Shown one piece after another: positions 4,884-11,145 of a stretch of DNA of 11,145 nt. The translations under genes were made by a program, and so were the position numbers. The notes below the pieces were generated by a model. It had not been told where the DNA came from, ran no database searches, and was given only the letters and a program-made list of their open reading frames with translations. Location: positions 1-11,145 of the forward strand of contig JAGCXJ010000092.1 of the NCBI GenBank assembly GCA_017961385.1, read 5' to 3'. The stretch comes from Lachnospiraceae bacterium (GTDB lineage Bacteria; Bacillota; Clostridia; Lachnospirales; Lachnospiraceae). How positions within the stretch are numbered: position 1 is the first letter of the stretch; each line of letters starts with the position of its first letter.

Positions 4884-6698
4884 TCAGCATGTTTTTCTCC
4901 AGTCAAATTCCTTATCTGATGCATCACCTATTTTATTGTCATTTTCTGTTTTGTTCTCTGATTCCTTATCCTGTTTTTTGATAATGTAGGCATAGAACTC
5001 TCCCGGTTCAAGGATGACATCTCCAGCTAGTTCCCTGACAATTTCAAAATGAAATTTAAATTCACGCCTTGAAAGCTTTATCTCGTTTTGGCCGGACAGT
5101 TCAAACAGTTTTGCATTTTCATCCGGAATGTGAATCTGAGCATGTATAGGATGTGCTCTGTCTGTTACGTGTACATACAGGATGAAAACATCATTGTCAT
5201 AGTGAAAAACAGATACATTTCTTGCCGATACATAAACACCGTTATAGTTTAGTACCGCCTTTACGGTGTCCAGAGCATCTGTCGGGATATTTGAAAGATC
5301 TGAAGGATTCTCCGGTATATTTATCAGATACATGCGTCCCTTTGAGTATGTATCCTTTAAAAACAGCGATGTATGATACTTGCCGTTTCCTCCGTTTAGA
5401 AGTGACCATGACATATTGTTGGAATGCTGGATATCCTCGAATGCAACAGGTGTCTCATCATCCATAAATCCTGCAGCATCATCGGTCTTAAAATATCTGT
5501 TTACCAGAATCTTTCTTCCTGTAAAGGATGCACTGCTGATGTCGCCAAACTCCTCACCTGCATTTTTTGCAAATCCCGGTGTGACAAAAACCTCCCCGCC
5601 TTTTTGCAGCAATCCTTTCATCTTTTTTAAAATATCCTTATCAGTCAGCGAGCTTTCAGTCAAAACAACTTTTCCGTCATTTGGAAAATGCGGTGTCGGA
5701 ATGAGTGCAAATCCCTGCATCCCCATATAATCCTCGACATGGTTTTCGCCTTGCGACGAGTAAGGGATGTAAACGGGAACCCCGACTGGTCTGCCTGCAT
5801 GATCGAGTATTTCATCTATCCTTTTAAGCTGAAGTCCCAGGGGTGTTACCAGCTTGTTTTCAAACAGATCCGTCCACATGAAAAGCGAGATCTCTTCCGG
5901 CTTCGAAAAAGCAGACAGATATCCCTGTTCGAGATATGTATCGATCGGCCAGCACTGATATGTATCAAACCAGGTACCCTGGTTTCTGTGATCGGATGCC
6001 TCATCCATCCATCGCACTATACTGTAGCTTAAATAAGCCGGCAGATGCTGATCATGGTATGCCCCCGATCTGGTTTCCGATCCTGTATAAACCCTGTCAA
6101 AGATATCCTTCTCAATATCCGGCACATACCCGGTTGCATGATATGATTCACGCCAGTTGGGAAACTTGATGATCATCTTGACATCAGGATTTACCTTCTT
6201 TGCCGGTCCGACAACCAGATTTTGTGAAACTTCCTTCATCAGCTCTCTTCTAAACTGTGACCAGGACCTGCTGCCTTTTGCCTTTATACACTCATCACAG
6301 GAACAGTTTGTGAAATAGAAATCATCCAGTATGATCTCATCAAACAATTCGCTGCAGTACTCGGAAACACTCTTTAACCTTTCACGCATCTTATCATCTG
6401 AATAGCAGAAAGTCCCGAAAAGTCTCTGCTTATCTTCATCAGACTTTTTCAGATCCGGTGTCAGAGTCGTCATACCGCCTGCCACTTCAACATCTTTTTC
6501 CTTAAAAAACGCAGCGATCTCTCTGATCTTTTCTTTTGATACCCACGCATCTCCCCTGTAAGGCTCGAGATATACCTTGTCGATGCCCACATACTTCTCG
6601 ATAAAATCATACTGCCTCTTAAGAGTTTCCATATCCATCTGCTCAATGCTCTGAGCAACCATGTATACTGAAATCTTATAGTTATGAAAATGTCTCAT
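4884..6698 (-). CDS. Uncharacterised glycoside hydrolase-like protein (GH42-like layout)
   Basis: A 604-residue protein without signal peptide, so cytoplasmic. Residues 1-300 look like a (beta/alpha)8 barrel: KISVYMVAQS, KVYLEPYRGD, FFKEKDVEVAGGMTTLTP, FDEIILDDFYF (D125, D126), VKMIIKFPNW, VYTGSETR (E208) and EISLFMWTDLFE. The acidic residues at the strand ends are candidate catalytic residues. C132, C134 and C137 (NCSCDEC) follow the DDFYF motif as a possible metal knuckle. Residues about 305-420 (VPVYIPYSS, VVLTESSLTD, LLQKGGEVFVTPGF) resemble the amidotransferase-like trimerisation domain of GH42 enzymes, and about 430-570 is beta-rich. The last 35 residues are a charged, low-complexity tail. 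I know of no characterised member; similar hypothetical proteins occur in gut Bacteroidetes and Firmicutes. The start is ATG 6698, six bases after GGAG; ATG 6704 abuts that site. It lies 45 bases after the aldo/keto reductase, probably on the same transcript. Confidence 0.72.
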   Translation of the reverse strand: MRHFHNYKISVYMVAQSIEQMDMETLKRQYDFIEKYVGIDKVYLEPYRGDAWVSKEKIREIAAFFKEKDVEVAGGMTTLTPDLKKSDEDKQRLFGTFCYSDDKMRERLKSVSEYCSELFDEIILDDFYFTNCSCDECIKAKGSRSWSQFRRELMKEVSQNLVVGPAKKVNPDVKMIIKFPNWRESYHATGYVPDIEKDIFDRVYTGSETRSGAYHDQHLPAYLSYSIVRWMDEASDHRNQGTWFDTYQCWPIDTYLEQGYLSAFSKPEEISLFMWTDLFENKLVTPLGLQLKRIDEILDHAGRPVGVPVYIPYSSQGENHVEDYMGMQGFALIPTPHFPNDGKVVLTESSLTDKDILKKMKGLLQKGGEVFVTPGFAKNAGEEFGDISSASFTGRKILVNRYFKTDDAAGFMDDETPVAFEDIQHSNNMSWSLLNGGNGKYHTSLFLKDTYSKGRMYLINIPENPSDLSNIPTDALDTVKAVLNYNGVYVSARNVSVFHYDNDVFILYVHVTDRAHPIHAQIHIPDENAKLFELSGQNEIKLSRREFKFHFEIVRELAGDVILEPGEFYAYIIKKQDKESENKTENDNKIGDASDKEFDWRKTC

Positions 6699-6743
6699 AT
6701 TCATCTCCGTATATGATCAGACGATCATCTGATTACTGTTCAT

Positions 6744-7877
6744 TCAGGTCATATTCATAAGCCTTGCAGCTTCACTTAGCGTATCACGTATCTTGATATG
6801 CTGGGGACAGGCTGCTTCACATGCTCCGCAGCCTATGCATTCATTAGCACGCTTCTTTCCGGGATTTTTCACGCAGAATACCTCCTCATGAAGAGCCCGC
6901 TTGACATTGTCATAAAGCTTTATAATGTTTAGGCACTTGAAGGTACCTGAAATACCTATATTCATAGGGCATACCTTTGCGCAGTAATCACAGCTTGTAC
7001 ACGGCACGATAGGGATAGCCTCGATCGCTTCTCTGGCCTTCTTTATCACAGCCTGTTCAGCTTCGTCGAGCGGCTTAAAATCCTCCATGTATGAAAGGTT
7101 ATCCTTCATCTGATCCACATTGCTCATTCCTGAGAGTACTGCCATGACCCCGTCAAGGCTGGCTGCAAAACGGATCGCCCATGATGCATAGGAAGCATCT
7201 GGATTTGCTTCACTTAAAAGATCCTTGACGCTCTTTGGCGGATCAGCCAAAAGCCCTCCCTTTACAGGTTCCATTATGACTACTTTCTTGCCGTGAGCTC
7301 TTGCAACTTCGTATACCTTGCGCGACTGAACATCATTGTTTTCCCAGTCGGCATAGTTTATCTGCAGCTGGACAAATTCAGCCTCAGGATGTGCGCTTAA
7401 GATCTTTTCAAGCTCTTCAGCAGTTGAATGGAATGAGAATCCCACATGACGGATCTTGCCCTTATTTTTCATTTCAAATGCAAAATTCCACAGGTCAAAT
7501 TCATCAAACACATTTGTCCTGTTCTGTCCAAGATTATGTAACAGATAATAATCAAAATATCCGGCATTCGTACGTCGCAATGATGTTTCAAACTGCTCTA
7601 TTGCATCTTCTCTTGTCTTGCATCCTGCCCATGCCGCATTCTTTGTTGCGATCGTATAGCTCTCTCTCGGATATCTCTCTACAAGAGCCTGGCGCATTGC
7701 TTCCTCACTTCCGGGATAGATCCAGGCAGTGTCAAAATACGTACAGCCCGCTTCCATGAACAGATCCACCATCTGCTTTGTCTGTTCCACGTCTATGACA
7801 TCACTGCCATCAATGCGTGGAAGTCTCATAAGACCAAACCCGAGTTTCTTGTTTTCACCCCAATTAGTTTCTGCCAT
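6744..7877 (-). CDS. Aldo/keto reductase with C-terminal ferredoxin-type [4Fe-4S] domain
   Basis: A 377-residue cytoplasmic oxidoreductase of the COG1453 type. The N-terminal TIM barrel (about 10-275) carries the aldo/keto reductase tetrad: D49 in YFDTA, Y54 in IYPGSE, K79 in IATKNA and H114 in YLLHNL; the GFSFHS and INYADWEN strands also fit. The C-terminus holds two four-cysteine clusters, CTSCDYCAKVCP (C293, C296, C299, C303) and CIGCGACEAACP (C347, C350, C353, C357), each the CxxCxxCxxxCP pattern that ligates [4Fe-4S]. Electrons can thus pass between NAD(P)H or another donor and the carbonyl site through Fe-S centres; the physiological substrate of this family is mostly unknown. The start follows a strong GAGGAGG site. 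The glycosidase-like gene downstream suggests a role in sugar or keto-sugar turnover (inference). Confidence 0.9.
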   Translation of the reverse strand: MAETNWGENKKLGFGLMRLPRIDGSDVIDVEQTKQMVDLFMEAGCTYFDTAWIYPGSEEAMRQALVERYPRESYTIATKNAAWAGCKTREDAIEQFETSLRRTNAGYFDYYLLHNLGQNRTNVFDEFDLWNFAFEMKNKGKIRHVGFSFHSTAEELEKILSAHPEAEFVQLQINYADWENNDVQSRKVYEVARAHGKKVVIMEPVKGGLLADPPKSVKDLLSEANPDASYASWAIRFAASLDGVMAVLSGMSNVDQMKDNLSYMEDFKPLDEAEQAVIKKAREAIEAIPIVPCTSCDYCAKVCPMNIGISGTFKCLNIIKLYDNVKRALHEEVFCVKNPGKKRANECIGCGACEAACPQHIKIRDTLSEAARLMNMT

Positions 7878-7944
7878 TTTTACCTCCTCAAATCTTTGCT
7901 TTCTCTGTTTATACCCCGTTTAGTCGTTTGTCTTATCTGAAAGA

Positions 7945-8391
7945 TCACATGTCTTTCTTTAAAAGAAATCTGCTATCTTCATCTTGAAATATCTGATATC
8001 CAAGTCTTTCATAAAGCCTCAGCGCATCAGTGTTCGTTTTTTCTACATGGAACAATACTGCAGGGATTTTTATTTCTCCTGCATAAGATTCCGCTTTCCT
8101 TATCAGTTTGGTCCCTATCGCCTTATTTCTGCATTCCTCTGTCACAGAAAGGTCATCAAGATATATGTAATCTCTGTCCTCATGATGGACTTCTATGGAA
8201 AGAAATGCTATCACCCTGCCATCATCAGCTACATATATCCTGTCTTCACCATCATTAAAGTATCTGTCAAGATAACCGTCCTCGTATCCTTTAACATCAT
8301 CGGTATGGTATATTGTCCTTAGCATTTCAATGAACAGGCAGCGTATGCTGTTTTCATCTTCTTTAGTTGCCATCCTGATAAGATAATCCAT
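7945..8391 (-). CDS. GNAT family N-acetyltransferase
   Basis: A 148-residue acetyl-CoA-dependent N-acetyltransferase, a single compact GNAT domain. Seen in order: the N-terminal strand YLIRMATKEDENSIRCLF, IYVADDGRVIAFLSIEVHH (beta hairpin), motif A YLDDLSVTEECRNKAIGTKL (about 77-96) with the R..A.G acetyl-CoA loop, and motif B with NTDALRLYERLGYQ (about 120-133). The loop reads CRNKAIGTKL, with N-K where many relatives have R-G-K-G, a mild variant. The substrate is unknown. The ATG follows AAAGGG at good spacing. It has its own promoter just after a strong terminator and may start the transcript that continues, 67 bases later, into the aldo/keto reductase and glycosidase-like genes. Confidence 0.9.
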   Translation of the reverse strand: MDYLIRMATKEDENSIRCLFIEMLRTIYHTDDVKGYEDGYLDRYFNDGEDRIYVADDGRVIAFLSIEVHHEDRDYIYLDDLSVTEECRNKAIGTKLIRKAESYAGEIKIPAVLFHVEKTNTDALRLYERLGYQIFQDEDSRFLLKKDM

Positions 8392-8424
8392 TTTTCTGAG
8401 CCCTTTCTCTTACATGTTTATTTT

Positions 8425-8453
8425 ATTCTAACATGAAGCGATGGTCGTAAAAA
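8425..8453 (-). promoter_or_regulatory. Promoter of the GNAT gene at 7945-8391
   Basis: Leftward, TTTTTA (8453-8448), a 17-base spacer and an extended -10 TGTTAGAAT (8433-8425). The -35 is poor, as is usual when a TG extension is present. It lies between the terminator at 8471-8504 and the ribosome binding site. Confidence 0.5.
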
Positions 8454-8470
8454 GAAAAATCCTATTATTC

Positions 8471-8504
8471 AAAAAAAATTACCGGCTGATCTCTCAACCG
8501 GTAA
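8471..8504 (-). terminator. Intrinsic terminator of the YbjQ-fusion gene
   Basis: Leftward, TTTACCGGTTGA-GAGA-TCAGCCGGTAA: a seven-base GC-containing stem, one mismatch, three more pairs and a four-base loop, followed directly by eight Ts. It stands 30 bases after the stop codon. Confidence 0.9.
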
Positions 8505-8534
8505 AGTAAATCATATGCTTTTGACCCTGAAGGA

Positions 8535-9236
8535 TTATTGTTCTTCTTCATCCTCTTCTTTGATCTTATAGTATTCATCCTCTACTACTATAGCACCTAT
8601 TTCCTCCAGGCGCTTTAATGCGTCGATGACTTCGTTCTGAGACATATTTCTGGGGATCAGTCGGCTAATGCCTGCTATATCTATAGACTCGTTCCTGTAG
8701 ATTGTCTTAAACAGGCTTCTCTCTGTAGAAGACAGTTCTTCGGTTATTCCGAATGATGCAAAGAACTCATCGTCCTTTCTCTGCTTTTCAACTCTTCTCT
8801 GTTCGCTTAACTTGCGCTGTTCCTCAACCTGTCTGAGACGTTCGTTTCTCTTTTCCTCTTCCTCGATCATTCTCTGATTATTCTCAATAGTTTCGGGGTT
8901 GTAATCAGCAAGTCTTTCTATCTTGACAGCCGTTCCCGTCATGGAAACCATTAATAATTCACCGAGTCTGCTGCTTTCAAAGCTGACACCTATGATCGCA
9001 TTTGCTCCCAGGTTGTCCGCCTTTCTTATTACACGATGCTTCAGAGCAGCTTTGATCATGTTAAGTCGCTCGATCATCTCGGTTGCTTCTGTTCCTGTGA
9101 AGGAGGAAATAACATTGTCGATCGTCGACGTTAATCCTTTTTTGAATCCGATTCCGACTAATAACTCATCAAAGATCACATCGATATACTCGGTTATTAC
9201 ATATCCTTCCAAATCATGTCCTGTAGTAAGTATCAT
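8535..9236 (-). CDS. YbjQ-type domain fused to coiled coil and winged-helix-like domain
   Basis: A 233-residue protein. Residues 1-108 are a full YbjQ/UPF0145 domain, once called 'putative heavy-metal binding', which forms a small beta-rich oligomer of unclear role. The marks are ILTTGHDLEGYVITEYIDVI, the long helix RLNMIKAALKHRVIRKADNL, GANAIIGVSFES and VSMTGTAVKI. Residues about 113-158 are a highly charged Glu/Arg/Lys/Gln helix, likely a coiled coil. Residues about 165-226 (TERSLFKTIYRNESIDIAGI, QNEVIDALKRLEEIGAIVVE) look like a winged helix, with an Asp/Glu tail. Most YbjQ proteins are about 105 residues and stand alone, so the extension is unusual. The start has overlapping sites AAGGAG and GGAG. 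It has its own promoter and terminator, so it is a one-gene unit, possibly with read-through from the kinase-like gene 71 bases upstream. Confidence 0.82.
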   Translation of the reverse strand: MILTTGHDLEGYVITEYIDVIFDELLVGIGFKKGLTSTIDNVISSFTGTEATEMIERLNMIKAALKHRVIRKADNLGANAIIGVSFESSRLGELLMVSMTGTAVKIERLADYNPETIENNQRMIEEEEKRNERLRQVEEQRKLSEQRRVEKQRKDDEFFASFGITEELSSTERSLFKTIYRNESIDIAGISRLIPRNMSQNEVIDALKRLEEIGAIVVEDEYYKIKEEDEEEQ

Positions 9237-9277
9237 AGCTCCATCTCCTTTAGATTCAAAATGATTATTCCATAAAC

Positions 9278-9286
9278 ATTATAACA
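9278..9286 (-). promoter_or_regulatory. TG-extended -10 promoter of the YbjQ-fusion gene
   Basis: Leftward TGTTATAAT, a perfect -10 with TG extension and no clear -35. The transcript would begin near 9271, leaving a leader of about 35 bases with the AAGGAG site. Confidence 0.6.
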
Positions 9287-9307
9287 CTCATTTGAATATT
9301 TGCGGAG

Positions 9308-9949
9308 TTAAATTCCGAATATCTCTTCGGCCAGTTTTAACGTTTCCTCTTCACTACTGTTTTCGTCTCTGTATATAACTTTAAAACCGCTGTTTTCAAG
9401 CTTGTCGTAGTTTTCCTTTGAGTTTATCCTTGTCAGTATCTTTCTGTAATTATCAAGGGCAGCCTGAGGGTTTTCTTCCTCCAGCATTAGCTTATACAGA
9501 AACTGCTTTTCCGGGTCTGGACGATCAAAGAAACGGCTTACGGATATCTGCGGATCAGACAGCATAACTATCACATGATCTTCAGCAGATATGCTGTGAA
9601 GCGTTTCTATGCTTATATTTGTATCCACAAATATCTTTTTACCCTTTACTTTGGGATCTCTAAGAAGTTCTTTTAGAATATCTAGTTCAACTGTCTCGCA
9701 TTCCTTCTTGACATTGTTTATCCATGTTACATACTCATCAGGTGTCCTGCGGATGAAATCATGCCAGTCCTTAAGATCCCTGGTATATGTGAGATTGGGA
9801 AACTCCTTACTGTCAAGCTCAGACAGCTTCTCGTTATGATAATTCTCATTAAGCTCTATTGCGTCATGCTTCTTTGCCAGATTTGAAACAAGAGTTGATT
9901 TGCCGGCGTAAGCACTCCCTATAACAAAATATACGTTACTTAGATCCAT
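9308..9949 (-). CDS. P-loop kinase-like nucleotide-binding protein
   Basis: A 213-residue cytoplasmic protein with a Walker A motif GSAYAGKST (11-19) right after a hydrophobic strand (NVYFVI), as in small nucleotide or nucleoside kinases. A second strand KKIFVDTN (104-111) ends in an Asp, and HVIVMLSDP (125-133) looks like the third core strand. Then come SRFFDRPDPEKQF, a plausible lid region with Arg and Lys, and a final FKVIYRDENSSEEETLKLAE, whose strand-loop-helix end is like that of shikimate or adenylate-type kinases. The substrate is unknown; such genes are usually called AAA family ATPase or zeta-toxin-like kinase, and I see no toxin partner. The start has GAGGA six bases upstream. It lies 20 bases after the small membrane protein gene, so the two are co-transcribed. 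Confidence 0.78.
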   Translation of the reverse strand: MDLSNVYFVIGSAYAGKSTLVSNLAKKHDAIELNENYHNEKLSELDSKEFPNLTYTRDLKDWHDFIRRTPDEYVTWINNVKKECETVELDILKELLRDPKVKGKKIFVDTNISIETLHSISAEDHVIVMLSDPQISVSRFFDRPDPEKQFLYKLMLEEENPQAALDNYRKILTRINSKENYDKLENSGFKVIYRDENSSEEETLKLAEEIFGI

Positions 9950-9969
9950 TTCATTTCCTCATCTGTATA

Positions 9970-10299
9970 TCATTCAAGCGTTATAAGATATTCTTCTGCA
10001 TACTTTCCGCTATGACTCTCATCATCATATCTTAATATGAACGTATCCTCAGACTGCCATAAGACATCAAAGAACACCTCTTCATTAAACCCTCTTCCCG
10101 GATACTCCCATATTGTTTTACCCTTATATATCACAGAAGGTCTGCTCGCAAAATCGTAGCTTACTGTCACTGAGTTTGTTTTGTTCGGTGAGCTGTAGCT
10201 GTTTTTTCTGTTATCCGAGGGCCAAATAGCAGCGATCACTATGACAGCGACTAAGATCGCCGTTGCCGCTATGATCAGAGCTGTTGTTTTCTTTATCAT
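9970..10299 (-). CDS. Small membrane-anchored protein of unknown function
   Basis: A 109-residue protein with a short KK start and one hydrophobic segment (about residues 7-25, ALIIAATAILVAVIVIAAI), then an outside domain of some 80 residues. No lipobox Cys is present, so it is probably an N-terminally anchored single-pass protein. The outside part, with SVTVSYDFASRPSVIYKGKT, VLWQSEDTFILRYDD and EYLITL, looks like a small beta-sheet unit and vaguely recalls DUF5412-type proteins; I do not claim the match. The start follows AAAGGAT. It is close to both neighbours (65 bases upstream, 20 downstream), which suggests one unit with the P-loop protein and the large unrecognised gene. Confidence 0.65.
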   Translation of the reverse strand: MIKKTTALIIAATAILVAVIVIAAIWPSDNRKNSYSSPNKTNSVTVSYDFASRPSVIYKGKTIWEYPGRGFNEEVFFDVLWQSEDTFILRYDDESHSGKYAEEYLITLE

Positions 10300-10332
10300 T
10301 CTCTTATCCTTTTTGATCGTATCTTTAATTAT

Positions 10333-10350
10333 TCTGATCTCATGATCAGA
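10333..10350. repeat. Small hairpin between unknown gene and membrane protein gene
   Basis: TCTGATC-TCAT-GATCAGA, two perfect seven-base arms around a four-base loop, in the gap just after the stop at 10365. There is no T-tract after it in the leftward direction, so it is more likely an RNA-processing or attenuating structure than a terminator. Confidence 0.4.
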
Positions 10351-10364
10351 TCCTAAAAAAGATC

Positions 10365-11145
10365 CTACTCGCCAAGTCCCGGCAGAGTAACCTTTCCTGT
10401 CAGTATATCTTCTACATTAAAATAATCATCAAAAAAAGTTCTTACATCACCCGTATAAGGATTTACAGTATACCATTCAACTGTTGCAGTATGCTGTTCA
10501 TCACCGTTATCAACGACCTCATACAGATGAAAGACATAGTTGCCGTCTTCATCTATGTGATCCATATCGCAGTGAAACGGAGGCTTGTAGCTTTCAGTAA
10601 AGATCTCTTCAAGATCGTTAAGGTTGTATTTTGCCTCCTTTTCATCCGTATCATCCCCGTCAGAAGGCGAATTGCCAAAGTTTTTAAGTCTTTCGATGCT
10701 TTCATCCCTTATACTCATGATCTCTTCAGCAGGTATATTGTCGATGATGGTTCTATACATCTCCCAGAATCGCTTATTCTTTGGTTCATATCCGCCGCAC
10801 GCTTTGAGCACTTCTTCATTCTTATCATAAAGGTACAGATAAGTAGAGGATCCGTCAAGAACGCCATTATCAGATCTGATCATGAGTCTATAGAGCTTTT
10901 TTCTGTTCAGCCCTCTTTCAATATTCTCATACTGCTCATCGGTCAGCGTCAGGGTGTCTACCAGTTCAAGTTGCGGCGAGTTTGTATGAACACTTTCATA
11001 TGTAGGCATATAGATCAAAACATCCTTATTTGTACATATGATGACTCTGGCGCTTATGCATTCATAGAATTCTCCCCAGCTGCTTCCGCCGTAATCAAAT
11101 CCGACCAGATACTCATCTGAGAATCTGATATCTTCTTTCTCCTTA
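10365..11145 (-). CDS. Unrecognised protein, N-terminus off the right edge
   Basis: The frame is open from the right edge to a TAG at 10365, giving 259 visible residues; the start lies outside the window. An ATG (11009) and a TTG (11018) inside the frame are less likely starts, because the frame continues upstream with a protein-like sequence (SDEYLVGFDYGGSSWGEFYE). Visible parts are a region with LTLTDEQYENIERGLNRKKL and STYLYLYDKNEEVLKACGGY, an Asp/Glu-rich linker with NSPSDGDDTDEKE, and a C-terminal unit (NYVFHLYEVVDNGDEQHTAT, VEWYTVNPYTGDV) of the kind seen in PepSY-like or lipoprotein-associated beta folds, where a Y-V-N-TG turn is common. No membrane segment is in the visible part. I do not recognise the family. 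It lies upstream of the small membrane protein and may be the first gene of that unit. Confidence 0.6.
   Translation of the reverse strand, partial: KEKEDIRFSDEYLVGFDYGGSSWGEFYECISARVIICTNKDVLIYMPTYESVHTNSPQLELVDTLTLTDEQYENIERGLNRKKLYRLMIRSDNGVLDGSSTYLYLYDKNEEVLKACGGYEPKNKRFWEMYRTIIDNIPAEEIMSIRDESIERLKNFGNSPSDGDDTDEKEAKYNLNDLEEIFTESYKPPFHCDMDHIDEDGNYVFHLYEVVDNGDEQHTATVEWYTVNPYTGDVRTFFDDYFNVEDILTGKVTLPGLGE

Noticed and set aside
5222..6169. Several rightward open frames of 68-116 codons within the glycosidase-like gene
   Set aside because: They lie antisense to a clearly coding frame with continuous domain structure, and their translations have no recognisable features.
6716..6733. ATCAGA...TCTGAT hairpin between the aldo/keto reductase and glycosidase-like genes
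   Set aside because: A six-base stem without a T-tract is too weak to be called a terminator, and the genes look co-transcribed.
7939..7957. GAAAGA...TCTTTC hairpin at the end of the GNAT gene as terminator
   Set aside because: The stem is six weak pairs, overlaps the coding end and has no T-tract.
10491..11120. 209-codon rightward open frame opposite the right-edge gene
   Set aside because: The opposite strand reads as a coherent acidic protein ending at a natural stop, while this translation is Ile/Phe-rich antisense of it.

Overview
The window looks like chromosomal DNA of a low-to-moderate G+C anaerobic Firmicute, most likely a Lachnospiraceae relative such as Butyrivibrio or Pseudobutyrivibrio. 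The reasons are the AT-leaning base composition, strong AGGAG/GGGAGG ribosome binding sites, TG-extended -10 promoters, a ferredoxin-type aldo/keto reductase, a PHP-type histidinol phosphatase and a PAS-GGDEF protein. The assignment to a family is inference. Nearly all genes read leftward (minus strand); only the diguanylate cyclase reads rightward.

Left edge to about 910: a BrnT/BrnA type II toxin-antitoxin pair. brnA is cut by the window edge. A near-consensus promoter places transcription start almost on the brnT start codon, and AT-rich inverted repeats overlap it. Upstream lie about 450 bases that look eroded: an 18-base direct repeat occurs twice exactly 150 bases apart, a strong ribosome binding site leads only to a 4-codon frame, and a 42-codon C-terminal fragment of a lost gene is present. 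912-2813: three leftward genes, possibly one transcript: histidinol phosphatase (HisK/HisJ type), a GNAT acetyltransferase, and a small acidic protein that resembles immunity-type proteins.

2814-3311 is a divergent intergenic region with a 14-base perfect palindrome. 3312-4772 is a diguanylate cyclase with two PAS-like sensory regions and an intact GGDEF active site and RxxD inhibitory site. It converges on the next leftward unit at a hairpin that can terminate transcription from both sides.

4884-8391 (leftward): GNAT acetyltransferase, aldo/keto reductase with two [4Fe-4S] motifs, and an uncharacterised 604-residue protein with the layout of a GH42-like glycoside hydrolase (barrel, amidotransferase-like middle domain, beta-rich end). 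The last two are 45 bases apart and probably co-transcribed, which suggests coupled sugar or glycoside metabolism (inference).

8535-11145 (leftward): a YbjQ-type domain fused to a charged coiled coil and a winged-helix-like end, with its own promoter and a textbook terminator; then, upstream, a closely spaced set of a P-loop kinase-like protein, a small membrane-anchored protein and a large unrecognised protein that runs off the right edge. I see no rRNA, tRNA, CRISPR array, complete insertion sequence or confident riboswitch. The least ordinary parts are the eroded 459-907 region beside BrnTA, the glycosidase-like protein paired with an Fe-S aldo/keto reductase, and the YbjQ fusion.
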